This document shows, one piece after another, positions 49,604 to 57,644 of a DNA stretch of 64,000 bases. The position numbers and the translations under genes were made by a program. Origin of the DNA: Haloplanus sp. GDY1 (GTDB lineage: Archaea > Halobacteriota > Halobacteria > Halobacteriales > Haloferacaceae); assembly GCF_023703775.1 (NCBI RefSeq), contig NZ_CP098514.1, forward strand, positions 1,922,001 through 1,986,000, read 5' to 3'. How positions within the stretch are numbered: the first letter of the stretch is position 1; every line of letters begins with the position of its first letter. Under the pieces are notes generated by a model that worked only from the letters and a program-made list of their open reading frames with translations, did not search any database and was not told the DNA's origin.

Positions 49604-49860
49604 GTGATCGAGTACGTCGCCGCGACGGTCAACGCGAGCGCCGCGAGCAGGCCCATCCCGACGAGATACGTGATCGACCGCGGCTCCCACCGGAGATGCT
49701 GGTAGTAGGCGGCGACGATGGCGGCCTTCAGGAACGACAGCGCCAGGATGATCGCCAGCGCCCGCCCGTAGGCCAGCCCCGCCCCCTCGACGAGCACCTG
49801 GACCGTCGCCGAGACGAACAGGACGCCGTATATCGCGGTGTAGAGTTTGAGCCTGGTCAT
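49600..49860 (-). CDS. Cytochrome c oxidase subunit IV-type protein
   Basis: An 86-residue protein with three helices: LYTAIYGVLFVSATVQVLVE, ALAIILALSFLKAAIVAAYYQHL (conserved Lys and Tyr-Tyr-x-His-Leu of prokaryotic COX4) and YLVGMGLLAALALTVAATY. It matches the small fourth subunit of bacterial aa3 oxidases. ATG at 49860 overlaps the end of the subunit I-III gene by 4 bp. Confidence 0.85.
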   Translation of the reverse strand: MTRLKLYTAIYGVLFVSATVQVLVEGAGLAYGRALAIILALSFLKAAIVAAYYQHLRWEPRSITYLVGMGLLAALALTVAATYSIT

Positions 49861-52391
49861 AGGATGTAAAACAGGGGGAACAGGAACAGCCACACGATGT
49901 CCACGAAGTGCCAGTACAGCCCGAACAGCTCTATCGACTCCCCGCCGTCGTCGTCGAGGTACGCCCCCCGCCACGCCCGCGGGACCATGTACGCCACGAT
50001 CACCAGTCCGGTGATGACGTGGGCGGCGTGCAACCCCGTGGTCAGGAAGAACGTCGACGCCCGGAGGTTCGTGGAGAGGCCGATCCCTTCCCCGAAGAGG
50101 TGACTCCACTCGATGGCCTTGTTGCCGAGGAAGCCGACCCCGAGGATCAGCGTCGTCACCAGGCTGGCGACGACTCCGAGACGACTCCGCCGCTCCGCGG
50201 CCTCCAGGGCGAGCACCACCGCGAAACTGCTCGTCAGGAGGAGGTACGTGTTGATCAGCCCCGGCGTGACGTTGTCCGGGATCGGTTCCCACCCCGTCCA
50301 GCCCATGGAGTACCGGAGGAAGACGTACGCGCCGACGAACGCGCCGAACAGCACCACGTCCGACGCGAGGAAGATCCACACGCCCGTCTTGAGGTTGTCG
50401 ACGCCCGCGAACGGCCAGCTCTCCCCGAACGGGCCGCTCGGCCCGCGGAACCGCTCGCGGGCCATCCCGACCAGCGCGGCGAGCGTCCCGACGAGACCGA
50501 GTCCCGTCGCGACGGCGTAGACGGTGCCCACGGTGCCGGCCGCGAACGCCCCACCCTGGAGCCCCGAGAGCCCGAAGAAGAGGAGGAAGGCGGCGACGCC
50601 CACGCCGAGGGGCCAGACGCTCGCGTGGCTCGGATGGTCGTCGGCCGCGTGGGCGTCGGCCGCGTGGGCGTCGGCTGCGACGCCGCCGTCGGTCACCTCC
50701 CCCGTCCCGCCGTCGGCGCTCGTCGCCGACGCGCCCCGGAACCGCAGGGAGCCGTCGCCGTAGCTCGGGATCCCGGGGAAGTTCTCCAGCGGCGGCGGCG
50801 ACGCCACCGCCCACTCCGCCGTCGAGGAGTACTCCCAGGGGTTGTCCCCCGCCCGCTCGCCGGCGTACGCCGAGACGATCATGTTGTAGAACATGATCAG
50901 GAAGGAGGCGCCGAAGACGACGGCACCGACCGTCGCGAGCTGGTGCCACGGCGTCATCGCGGCCTCGTACTCGAAGACCCGCCGGGGCGTCTCCCAGGCG
51001 ACGAACATCGGGAAGTACAGCAGGTTGAACCCCACGAAGTACGTCGCGAAGTGGAGCTTGCCGAGGAACTCGTCGTACATCCGCCCGGTGATCTTCGGAT
51101 ACCAGTAGTAGAGCCCGCCGACGAGCGCCGTCACGCCGCCGACCATCACGTAGTGGAAATGTGCGACCACCCAGTAGGTGCCCCGGAACTCGTAATCGAG
51201 GACGACGGCGCCGAGGAAGACGCCGGTGATGCCCCCGACGATGAACAGGAGCAGGCCGCCAAAGGAGAAGAGGAAGGGCGTCTTGAACCGGATCCGGCCC
51301 TTGACCATCGTGTAGATGAGCGCGAACACCATGAGGTCGAAGGGCAGCGAGATGCCGATGGTGGTCGCCATGAACAGCGTCTTGATCTGGAGGTTGATGC
51401 TCGTCAGGAACATGTGATGCATCCAGACGATGAAGCTCTGGAGCGCGACCAGCACCATCGCGGCGATGAACCACTTGCGGCCGACGATCCGCCGCCCGGT
51501 GAACGTCTGGAACGTCTCGGCCATCACTCCCACCGCCGGGAAGAAGACGATGTAGACCTCCGGATGGCCGAAAAACCAGAACAGGTGCGTCCACAGCAGG
51601 GAGCCGTTCGCGGCCTCCGTCGCGAAGTAGGTCGTCCCGAGCAGGCGGTCGGCCGAGAGGATCATGAGGGCCGCGAGCAACGCGGCGAAGGCAAAGAGCA
51701 TCATCCAGACCGTCAGCAGGATGGTCCACGTGAAAAGCGGGAGGCGCCGGAGCGTCAGCCCCTCCGCGCGCATGCGATGGATGGTGGTCAGGAAGTTCAC
51801 GGAGCCGACGGTCACGGAGACGACGAACAGCGCGAGCGCGAGGATGGCCGAACTCCCCCCGACGCTCGGGGTGTAGGTCGGCAGGTTCAGCGGCGCGTAC
51901 ATCGTCCACCCGCCGGCGAACGACGCGCCCTGGAAGAACGAGACGCCGAGGAGGAGCCCGGAGGCCAGGTAGAGCCAGTAACTCAGCGCGTTCAGCCGGG
52001 GGAAGGCGAGGTCCTTCGCGCCGATCTGGAGCGGCACGACGTAGTTCGCGAACCCGAAGGCAAAGGGCGAGAGGAACCAGAACACCATCACCAGCCCGTG
52101 GACGGAGACGGCCTGGTTGTACGCGAGCGCCGAGAGTGGACCGGTGCCGGGCGCACGCGGCACCCAGAGCTGTGCCCGCATCAGGAGGGCGAGCACCCCG
52201 CCCATCACCAGAAAGAGCAGCGAGGTGACGAGATAGAGGATCCCGATGTCCTTGTGGTTGGTCGTGACGAACCAGCGCTTGAGCGACGACGTCGGCGGGA
52301 AGGCGTGGCCCTCGCTCGTGTCCTCGTGGGCGACGCCGCCGTCCGCTCGCGCGCCGGTCGGATCGTCGGTGGGCGAGTCGGCTCCCGTCAT
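49857..52391 (-). CDS. coxAC: Fused cytochrome c oxidase subunit I + III (aa3 type)
   Basis: An 844-residue fusion. Residues about 35-565 are subunit I with A-type signatures: VHGLVMVFWF (heme a His), FFGHPEVYIVFFP (CuB His, cross-linked Tyr and proton-channel Glu), WMHHMFLT (CuB His pair) and AHFHYVMVGG (heme a3 and heme a His). A charged His-rich linker (AADAHAADAHAADDHPSH) joins subunit III, about residues 590-844, with NTYLLLTSSFAVVLALEAAE and GLHAAHVITGL. The fusion is common in haloarchaea. It overlaps the subunit IV gene and starts 4 bp from the end of coxB. Confidence 0.95.
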   Translation of the reverse strand: MTGADSPTDDPTGARADGGVAHEDTSEGHAFPPTSSLKRWFVTTNHKDIGILYLVTSLLFLVMGGVLALLMRAQLWVPRAPGTGPLSALAYNQAVSVHGLVMVFWFLSPFAFGFANYVVPLQIGAKDLAFPRLNALSYWLYLASGLLLGVSFFQGASFAGGWTMYAPLNLPTYTPSVGGSSAILALALFVVSVTVGSVNFLTTIHRMRAEGLTLRRLPLFTWTILLTVWMMLFAFAALLAALMILSADRLLGTTYFATEAANGSLLWTHLFWFFGHPEVYIVFFPAVGVMAETFQTFTGRRIVGRKWFIAAMVLVALQSFIVWMHHMFLTSINLQIKTLFMATTIGISLPFDLMVFALIYTMVKGRIRFKTPFLFSFGGLLLFIVGGITGVFLGAVVLDYEFRGTYWVVAHFHYVMVGGVTALVGGLYYWYPKITGRMYDEFLGKLHFATYFVGFNLLYFPMFVAWETPRRVFEYEAAMTPWHQLATVGAVVFGASFLIMFYNMIVSAYAGERAGDNPWEYSSTAEWAVASPPPLENFPGIPSYGDGSLRFRGASATSADGGTGEVTDGGVAADAHAADAHAADDHPSHASVWPLGVGVAAFLLFFGLSGLQGGAFAAGTVGTVYAVATGLGLVGTLAALVGMARERFRGPSGPFGESWPFAGVDNLKTGVWIFLASDVVLFGAFVGAYVFLRYSMGWTGWEPIPDNVTPGLINTYLLLTSSFAVVLALEAAERRSRLGVVASLVTTLILGVGFLGNKAIEWSHLFGEGIGLSTNLRASTFFLTTGLHAAHVITGLVIVAYMVPRAWRGAYLDDDGGESIELFGLYWHFVDIVWLFLFPLFYIL

Positions 52392-52395
52392 CGGT

Positions 52396-53263
52396 TCATC
52401 CCTCGCCCCCGACCGGCGCCGTCGCGCTCGTGTTCCCGCCGGTGCTCCCGTTCACGGCCGCCGTCGCGCTCGCGTTCCCGCCGGTGCTCCCGTTCACGGC
52501 CGCCGTCGCGCTCGCGTTCCCGCCGGTGCTCCCGTTCACGGCCGCCGTCGCGCTCGCGTTCCCGCCGGTGCTCCCGTTCGCGTACCACGCCCGGTAGGCC
52601 GCCGGCTCCATCACCTCGACTCTGGCGTCCATGTAGGAGTGTGCGGCGCCACAGAGTTCGTAGCAGTGGGCCTGATACGTGCCCGTCTCCTCCGCTACGA
52701 ACCACGTGCTGGTCCGCTGGCCGGGGATGGCGTCCGCCTTCGCGCGAAGTTCCGGGATCCCGAAGTTGTGGAACACGTCCCCGGAGGTGACCGTCAACCG
52801 CACCCGCCGGTCCTCGGGGACGCGGAGCGTGTTCGTCACCGATCGACCGTCGGGGTAGACGAACTCCCAGTAGAACTGGTGGCCGACGACCCTGATCTCC
52901 AGTGGCTCCTCGCCCTCGACCGTCGTCGGCTCCTCGACGTAGAGCAGCGTGAAGTACGTCCACGTGATCAGCGAGACGACGATGACGGCGCTGAGGGCGA
53001 ACGACACGAACAGCTTCCGGCCGCCGCCGCCGCCCGTCGGTAGCTCACCGACCTGCGGCCGGTCCAGATCGTCCGCGCCGTGACCCGCCGACGCCCGGTA
53101 CTTGTACGCCTTGAACAGCATGTACGCGATGACGACGACCCCGACGGCCGTCCCGAGCACGAGGAAGACGACGTAGATCTCCCGGAAGATCTCCGAGCGC
53201 GCTCCTCTCGGGATCAGCGACGACTGCAAGGGCCCCTGCAGGAGATGGGTGGGGGGGGAGCAT
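52396..53263 (-). CDS. coxB: Cytochrome c oxidase subunit II (aa3 type), start codon out of frame
   Basis: Subunit II with two helices (VVFLVLGTAVGVVVIAYML and LFVSFALSAVIVVSLITWTYF), FYWEFVYPDG and a complete CuA site: His in VFHNFGIPELRA and CYELCGAAHSYM. A C-terminal tail carries repeats of NGSTGGNASATAAV. The ATG complementary to 53261-53263 lies 25-27 bp from a TATA box (53282-53294), exactly as for leaderless mRNA, but a run of eight C just after it puts it one base out of frame; seven C would give MLPPTHLLQGPLQSS and continue correctly. No other ATG or GTG fits nearby. A sequencing slip, real frameshift or variable tract are the options. Confidence 0.85.
52419..52578 (-). repeat. 42-bp tandem repeats in the coxB C-terminus
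   Basis: Nearly four copies of a 42-bp unit encode NGSTGGNASATAAV-type repeats; the last copy has T for A (NTSATAPV). Each unit contains two N-glycosylation sequons (NGS and NAS/NTS). The near identity at DNA level points to recent expansion. Confidence 0.85.
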
Positions 53264-53281
53264 GCGCTGTAATGTTGCTCT

Positions 53282-53294
53282 ATTATAATTATAG
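53282..53294 (-). promoter_or_regulatory. Promoter of coxB (divergent from doxX2)
   Basis: CTATAATTATAAT on the minus strand is one of the strongest TATA boxes in the window, about 26 bp from the ATG at 53263. On the plus strand the gap also carries the TATA GTTTTTATC (53342-53350) of the next gene, with the ATG at 53376. Confidence 0.6.
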
Positions 53295-53375
53295 ATACGT
53301 AAACATTTCGTGCTCCCGTCGCCGATTTCGCACCGAGCCGAGTTTTTATCCTCGACGGTTCCGTCAGTCGACGCA

Positions 53376-54473
53376 ATGAAGCGACACCGGTTACGCCGCG
53401 TCGCGACGGCGGGGATCGCGGCGGCGTTCGTCGCCGCGCGACCCGTCGCGGCACACGTCGACTACGTCACCGAGGGTGGCGACGGCGGACCGGGCGTCGT
53501 CGAGTTCCTGACCGCCGTGTTCACGACTCCGCTCAACCTCGCGCTCCTCGGCGCCGGCGGGGTGGCCGTGGCCGTCGCGACGGCGGGATGGCTCCGGTAC
53601 GGCGACCACCTGCGGGACGTGACCGTGACGCGGCAGACGCTGCGGTCGTACAGCCCGTATCTCGGCTGGCTGTTGCGCCTCGCGACGGGGCTCCCGCTCA
53701 TGGGCGCCGGCTTCGGCGGCTACCTCTTCTCCCCCGCCGTTCCCGTCGAGGCGCGGCTCGTCCAGGTCACGCTCGCCTTCCTCCTCCTGTTCGGCCTGGC
53801 GACCCGACTGGCGGCGGCCGCGGGACTCGTGGTCTACGCCGTCAGCCTGGCGACGCAGTTCCCCACGCTCCTCCTGAGTTCCGAGTACGTCGCCGGCTTC
53901 CTCGGCATCCTCGTCGTCGGCCCCGGGCAGCCCAGCGCGGACCTGCTCTTCCGGCGACTCGTCCTCACCGACGGGACGATGGCCAGCCGGTTTCGCGACG
54001 TGACGACGCCGAGCGACCTCCTCGCCGGTGTCGGCGTCGAGAAGCCCGTCGCGCCCCTGCTGATCCGCCTCTTTCTCGGGTTCAACTTCGCGTATCTCGG
54101 CGTGACCGAGAAGTGGCTGAACCCGGGCCGGGCGCTCCAGGTCGTCGAGAAGTACGGGCTCACCCGGGTCGTCCCCGTCGCGCCCGAGATGTGGGTGTTC
54201 GGTGCGGGCCTCGGCGAACTCGTCGTCGGGCTCTGCATCCTGACCGGCACCTTCACCCGGAGCGCCGCCGGCGCGGGCTTTCTCATCCTCACGACCACGC
54301 TCTTCGGCCTCCCCGACGACCCGGTGCTCGCCCACGTCACCCTCTTCGGCCTCACCTCGGCGCTCCTGATAACCGGGAGCGGACCGGTCGCGCTGGATCG
54401 CTCGGTCGTCCCCGCGCTCCGTGCGCGCTTCGGACGCCCCCGGTCACGGGACGACGGGACGACGGCGGGCTGA
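53376..54473 (+). CDS. DoxX-like large membrane protein
   Basis: A 365-residue protein with a signal-like first helix (VATAGIAAAFVAARPVAAHVD) and about eight further helices. The C-terminal half contains the DoxX-type pattern APLLIRLFLGFNFAYLGVTEKW and PEMWVFGAGLGELVVGLCILTG. The N-terminal half has RTLRSYSPYLGWLLR-like segments of a duplicated unit. ATG at 53376 fits its TATA box for leaderless mRNA. Quinone or oxidase association is inferred from the locus only. Confidence 0.75.
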   Translation: MKRHRLRRVATAGIAAAFVAARPVAAHVDYVTEGGDGGPGVVEFLTAVFTTPLNLALLGAGGVAVAVATAGWLRYGDHLRDVTVTRQTLRSYSPYLGWLLRLATGLPLMGAGFGGYLFSPAVPVEARLVQVTLAFLLLFGLATRLAAAAGLVVYAVSLATQFPTLLLSSEYVAGFLGILVVGPGQPSADLLFRRLVLTDGTMASRFRDVTTPSDLLAGVGVEKPVAPLLIRLFLGFNFAYLGVTEKWLNPGRALQVVEKYGLTRVVPVAPEMWVFGAGLGELVVGLCILTGTFTRSAAGAGFLILTTTLFGLPDDPVLAHVTLFGLTSALLITGSGPVALDRSVVPALRARFGRPRSRDDGTTAG

Positions 54474-54554
54474 TCCGCAACCGGCGACCGATTATCAGAT
54501 GTTGTACTTTGAGGGGTGCGGTTATTATAAGCGATCCGTTACGACGCGACAGGC

Positions 54555-56873
54555 ATGGCCATTCCGCTTCTGGATCGCGTGCGAGAGCGCTACGGGTTGA
54601 AGTTGGCGGCCGCGCTCGTGGCCGCGTTGCTGTTGACGGTCGCGGTCGGCGGTGTGGTGAGCGCCGACGCGTCCGCGCAGTTGCGGGCGGACGTCGAACG
54701 GACCATGATCGACACGTCCGAACAGCGGGCGGACCGGCTCGACGCCTGGCTCGCCGGGATCCGGACGCAGGCCCGGGTCGCCTCCGACCACCCGGCCCTC
54801 CGGAGCGACGACCGGGCGACGGTCCGGTCGTATCTCGACGAACTCGCGAGCGAGGAGCGGTCGCCCGCCGGCGTCGTCGCCGTCCACTACGTGGACGCCA
54901 CCAGCGGCGAACTCGTGACGAGTTCGAACGACGAACTCGTCGGCGTGGATGCGCGCGCTCAGGGGGCGCCGTTCGCCCGGGAGGACGTCTCCTTCTCCGG
55001 TTCGGAGGACGTCCTCGTCACCGACCCCTTCCGCCCCGACGTGGTGGACTTCACGACCGTCGCCGTCGCGACGCCGGTCGAGGGTCGGTCGGACCGGCTG
55101 CTGGTCTACATGGTCAACTTCGAGCGGCAGGTGAGCGAGTTCGCCCCCCGAACCGAACACGGCGAGACGGTCGTCGTGAGCGAGGACGGGACGATCATCG
55201 CTCACCCGAACGCGGACCTGATCGGCTCCGCGGCGACGACGCTCTCGACGCCCGTCCCCGCCGCGGCGTTCGAGGGGGCGACGTTCACACGCGAGGGGAG
55301 CGATGCCCTCGCGGCCGCGCCGATGGAGACGACCGACTGGGCGGTCGTCGTCTCCCAGCCCGCGGCCGAGGCCTTCGCGCTCCAGCGACAGATCATCTCC
55401 GGCATCCTCGGTCTCATCCTCGTGGCCGTCATCTCCCTCTCGTTGATCGGCGTCACCGTCGGCAGCCGGACCTCCCTCTCCCTGCGCCGTCTCTCCGGGA
55501 AAGCCGAGGCGATGGCGACCGGCGACCTCGACGTCGACCTGACGACCGGTCGCACCGACGAGATCGGACAGCTCTACTGGTCGTTCGACCGGATGCGCGC
55601 CTCGCTCCGTGAACGGATCGCCGAGGTCGAGGAGGCCCTCGACGAGGCGGAGGCGGCCCGCGCCGAAGCGGAGGCGGCCCGCGCCGAGGCGACCCGGACC
55701 AACGAGCGCCTCGAACGCACCGCCGAGGCCTACGGCGAGGTGATGCGGGACGTCGCGGACGGCGACCTCACCCGCCGGATCGACGTGAACGACGAGAACG
55801 AGGCGATGGCCACCATCGGGACCGCGTTCAACGACATGGTCTCCGCCATCGAGTCGACGATCCGCGAGGTCAAGACCTTCGGCACCGAGGTGGCCAACGC
55901 CGCGGAGGCGGTCGACCGGAACGCGGCGGAGGCCACGGCCGCGAGCGAGGCGGTCAACGAGTCGGTCGCGGAGATCGCCGACGGGGCGCGCACCCAGACC
56001 GAGAACCTCCAGGAGATGACCGGCGAGGTGAACGACCTCTCGGCCAGTGCCGAGGAGATCGCCGCCACCGTCGACACGGTCGCGGACACCTCGGAACGCG
56101 CCGCGGAGGCGGGGGCTGACGGCCGCGCCGCCGCCGAGGCGGCCGTCGAGGAACTCGACGGGATCCAGCAGACGACCGAGCACACCCAGACGGAGGTCGA
56201 GGCGCTCAGAGAGGAGATGGCGGAGATCGGCGAGATCGTCGACGTCATCTCCGACATCGCGGAGCAGACGAACCTGCTCGCCCTGAACGCCTCCATCGAG
56301 GCCGCCCACGCCAGCGGCGACGCCGGCGACGCCGACGGCTTCGCCGTCGTCGCCGACGAGGTGAAGGACCTCGCCGAGGAGACCAAGGAGTCCGCGGGCG
56401 AGATCGAATCCCGCATCGAGTCGGTGCGCGAGCGGACCGAGCAGGTCGTCGAGGGCACCCAGGAGACGGGCCAGCGCGTCGCGGAGGGGGTCGAGACCGT
56501 CGAGGGCGCCATCGAGGCGCTGGAGCGGATCGCCGACTACGTCGAGGAGATCGACACCAGCATCCAGGACATCGCCGACGCCACCGACGGCCAGGCCGAC
56601 TCCACCGAGCGGGTGGTCGAGAGCCTCGACGAGGTGGCCGCGATCAGCGAGCAGACCGCCGAGGAGGCCACCGGCGTGACCGACACCGCCAGCCGCCAGG
56701 AGCGGACCCTCGCCGAGGTGGACGACGCGGCGGACGAACTGACCCGCCGGGCCGCTCGCCTGCGCGAGCAACTCGCCGACTTCGACGTGGACGCGTCGGG
56801 GCCGGGCACGACGTCCGGCGCCACCCCGGCCGGTGCGCTCGGTGACGGCGGCTACGAGGAGGGCGGACGATGA
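54555..56873 (+). CDS. htrII: Phototaxis transducer with large sensing ectodomain (HtrII-like)
   Basis: A 772-residue transducer: first helix at residues about 15-36, an outer domain of about 240 residues with dCache-type features (LLVYMVNFERQVSEF, DGTIIAHPNADLIGS), second helix about 281-303, HAMP with AMATGDLDVDL, a Glu/Ala coiled coil (EAARAEAEAARAEA), a second HAMP-like unit (VADGDLTRRIDV) and the methyl-accepting tip DIAEQTNLLALNASIEAAHA. The large ectodomain suggests it also binds a chemical ligand, as the serine-sensing HtrII of Halobacterium does. It overlaps the rhodopsin gene by 4 bp. Confidence 0.88.
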   Translation: MAIPLLDRVRERYGLKLAAALVAALLLTVAVGGVVSADASAQLRADVERTMIDTSEQRADRLDAWLAGIRTQARVASDHPALRSDDRATVRSYLDELASEERSPAGVVAVHYVDATSGELVTSSNDELVGVDARAQGAPFAREDVSFSGSEDVLVTDPFRPDVVDFTTVAVATPVEGRSDRLLVYMVNFERQVSEFAPRTEHGETVVVSEDGTIIAHPNADLIGSAATTLSTPVPAAAFEGATFTREGSDALAAAPMETTDWAVVVSQPAAEAFALQRQIISGILGLILVAVISLSLIGVTVGSRTSLSLRRLSGKAEAMATGDLDVDLTTGRTDEIGQLYWSFDRMRASLRERIAEVEEALDEAEAARAEAEAARAEATRTNERLERTAEAYGEVMRDVADGDLTRRIDVNDENEAMATIGTAFNDMVSAIESTIREVKTFGTEVANAAEAVDRNAAEATAASEAVNESVAEIADGARTQTENLQEMTGEVNDLSASAEEIAATVDTVADTSERAAEAGADGRAAAEAAVEELDGIQQTTEHTQTEVEALREEMAEIGEIVDVISDIAEQTNLLALNASIEAAHASGDAGDADGFAVVADEVKDLAEETKESAGEIESRIESVRERTEQVVEGTQETGQRVAEGVETVEGAIEALERIADYVEEIDTSIQDIADATDGQADSTERVVESLDEVAAISEQTAEEATGVTDTASRQERTLAEVDDAADELTRRAARLREQLADFDVDASGPGTTSGATPAGALGDGGYEEGGR

Positions 56874-57604
56874 TCGGCACGTCGACGACGTGGGCGGCCA
56901 TCGGCGCCGTCGGGATGACGCTCGGCACGCTGCCGCCGCTCTGGGGGTTGCGGCGGGACCCCGAGCGGCGCACCCACTACCTCGTGCTCGCGGGCGTCAC
57001 GGGCGTCGCAGCCGTCGCCTACGCGCTGATGGCCCTCGACGTCGGGACGGTCTCCGTCTCCGGGCGGGTCGTCGCCGTCCCGCGCTACGTGGACTGGTTG
57101 ATCACGACGCCGCTCATCCTCCTCTTTCTCTCCCTGCTCGGGAACACCGGCCGCGGCTCGCTCGTCCGCCTCGTCGTCGCCGACGTGACGCTGCTCGTCC
57201 TCGGCGGCGTGGCCGTCGCCGTCCCCGGCACCGTCCGCTGGCTGGCCTTCGCCGGCGGCCTCGCCGCCTTCGGCGTGCTGGTGTACGACCTGTACGGCCG
57301 CATCCCCCGGCTGGCCTCCTTCGAGACCGAGCGGGCGCGCATCCTCTTTATCACGCTCCGGAACCTGACGATCGCGCTCTGGACGCTCTACCCCGTCGTC
57401 TGGGTGCTGGCCCCCTCCGGACTCGGCCTGCTCACCCGCGACATGACGATGCTGGTGATCGCCTACCTCGACCTGATCAGCAAGGCGGCGTTCGTCGCCA
57501 TCGCGGTCGACGGCATGGACGCGCTGGCCGACGCCGACCGGCGGGACGCGGGCGCCGCCACGGCCGATCGTGGCTCCGACGCGGAGCCGGGGACCGCCGA
57601 CTGA
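56870..57604 (+). CDS. sopII: Sensory rhodopsin II
   Basis: A 244-residue seven-helix retinal protein. Numbering matches Natronomonas SRII: R72 and D75 (RYVDWLITTP), F86 at the pump's proton-donor position, Y174 (WTLYP) and Schiff-base K205 (DLISKAAF). The residue before the lysine is Ser204 instead of Thr204, the partner of Y174 in SRII signalling. The absence of a carboxylate at position 86 excludes a proton pump. It overlaps the HtrII-like gene (ATGA), the usual transducer-receptor operon. The C-terminal 30 residues are an acidic tail. Confidence 0.9.
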   Translation: MIGTSTTWAAIGAVGMTLGTLPPLWGLRRDPERRTHYLVLAGVTGVAAVAYALMALDVGTVSVSGRVVAVPRYVDWLITTPLILLFLSLLGNTGRGSLVRLVVADVTLLVLGGVAVAVPGTVRWLAFAGGLAAFGVLVYDLYGRIPRLASFETERARILFITLRNLTIALWTLYPVVWVLAPSGLGLLTRDMTMLVIAYLDLISKAAFVAIAVDGMDALADADRRDAGAATADRGSDAEPGTAD

Positions 57605-57644
57605 TCCCCTCGACCGGCAGCGTTACACTCCCCCACCCCACAGC

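Noticed and set aside
53264-53454. N-terminal extension of CoxB from the in-frame start near 53454
   Set aside because: It would cross the coxB promoter and the divergent gene's start, and yields a basic sequence with no similarity to subunit II.
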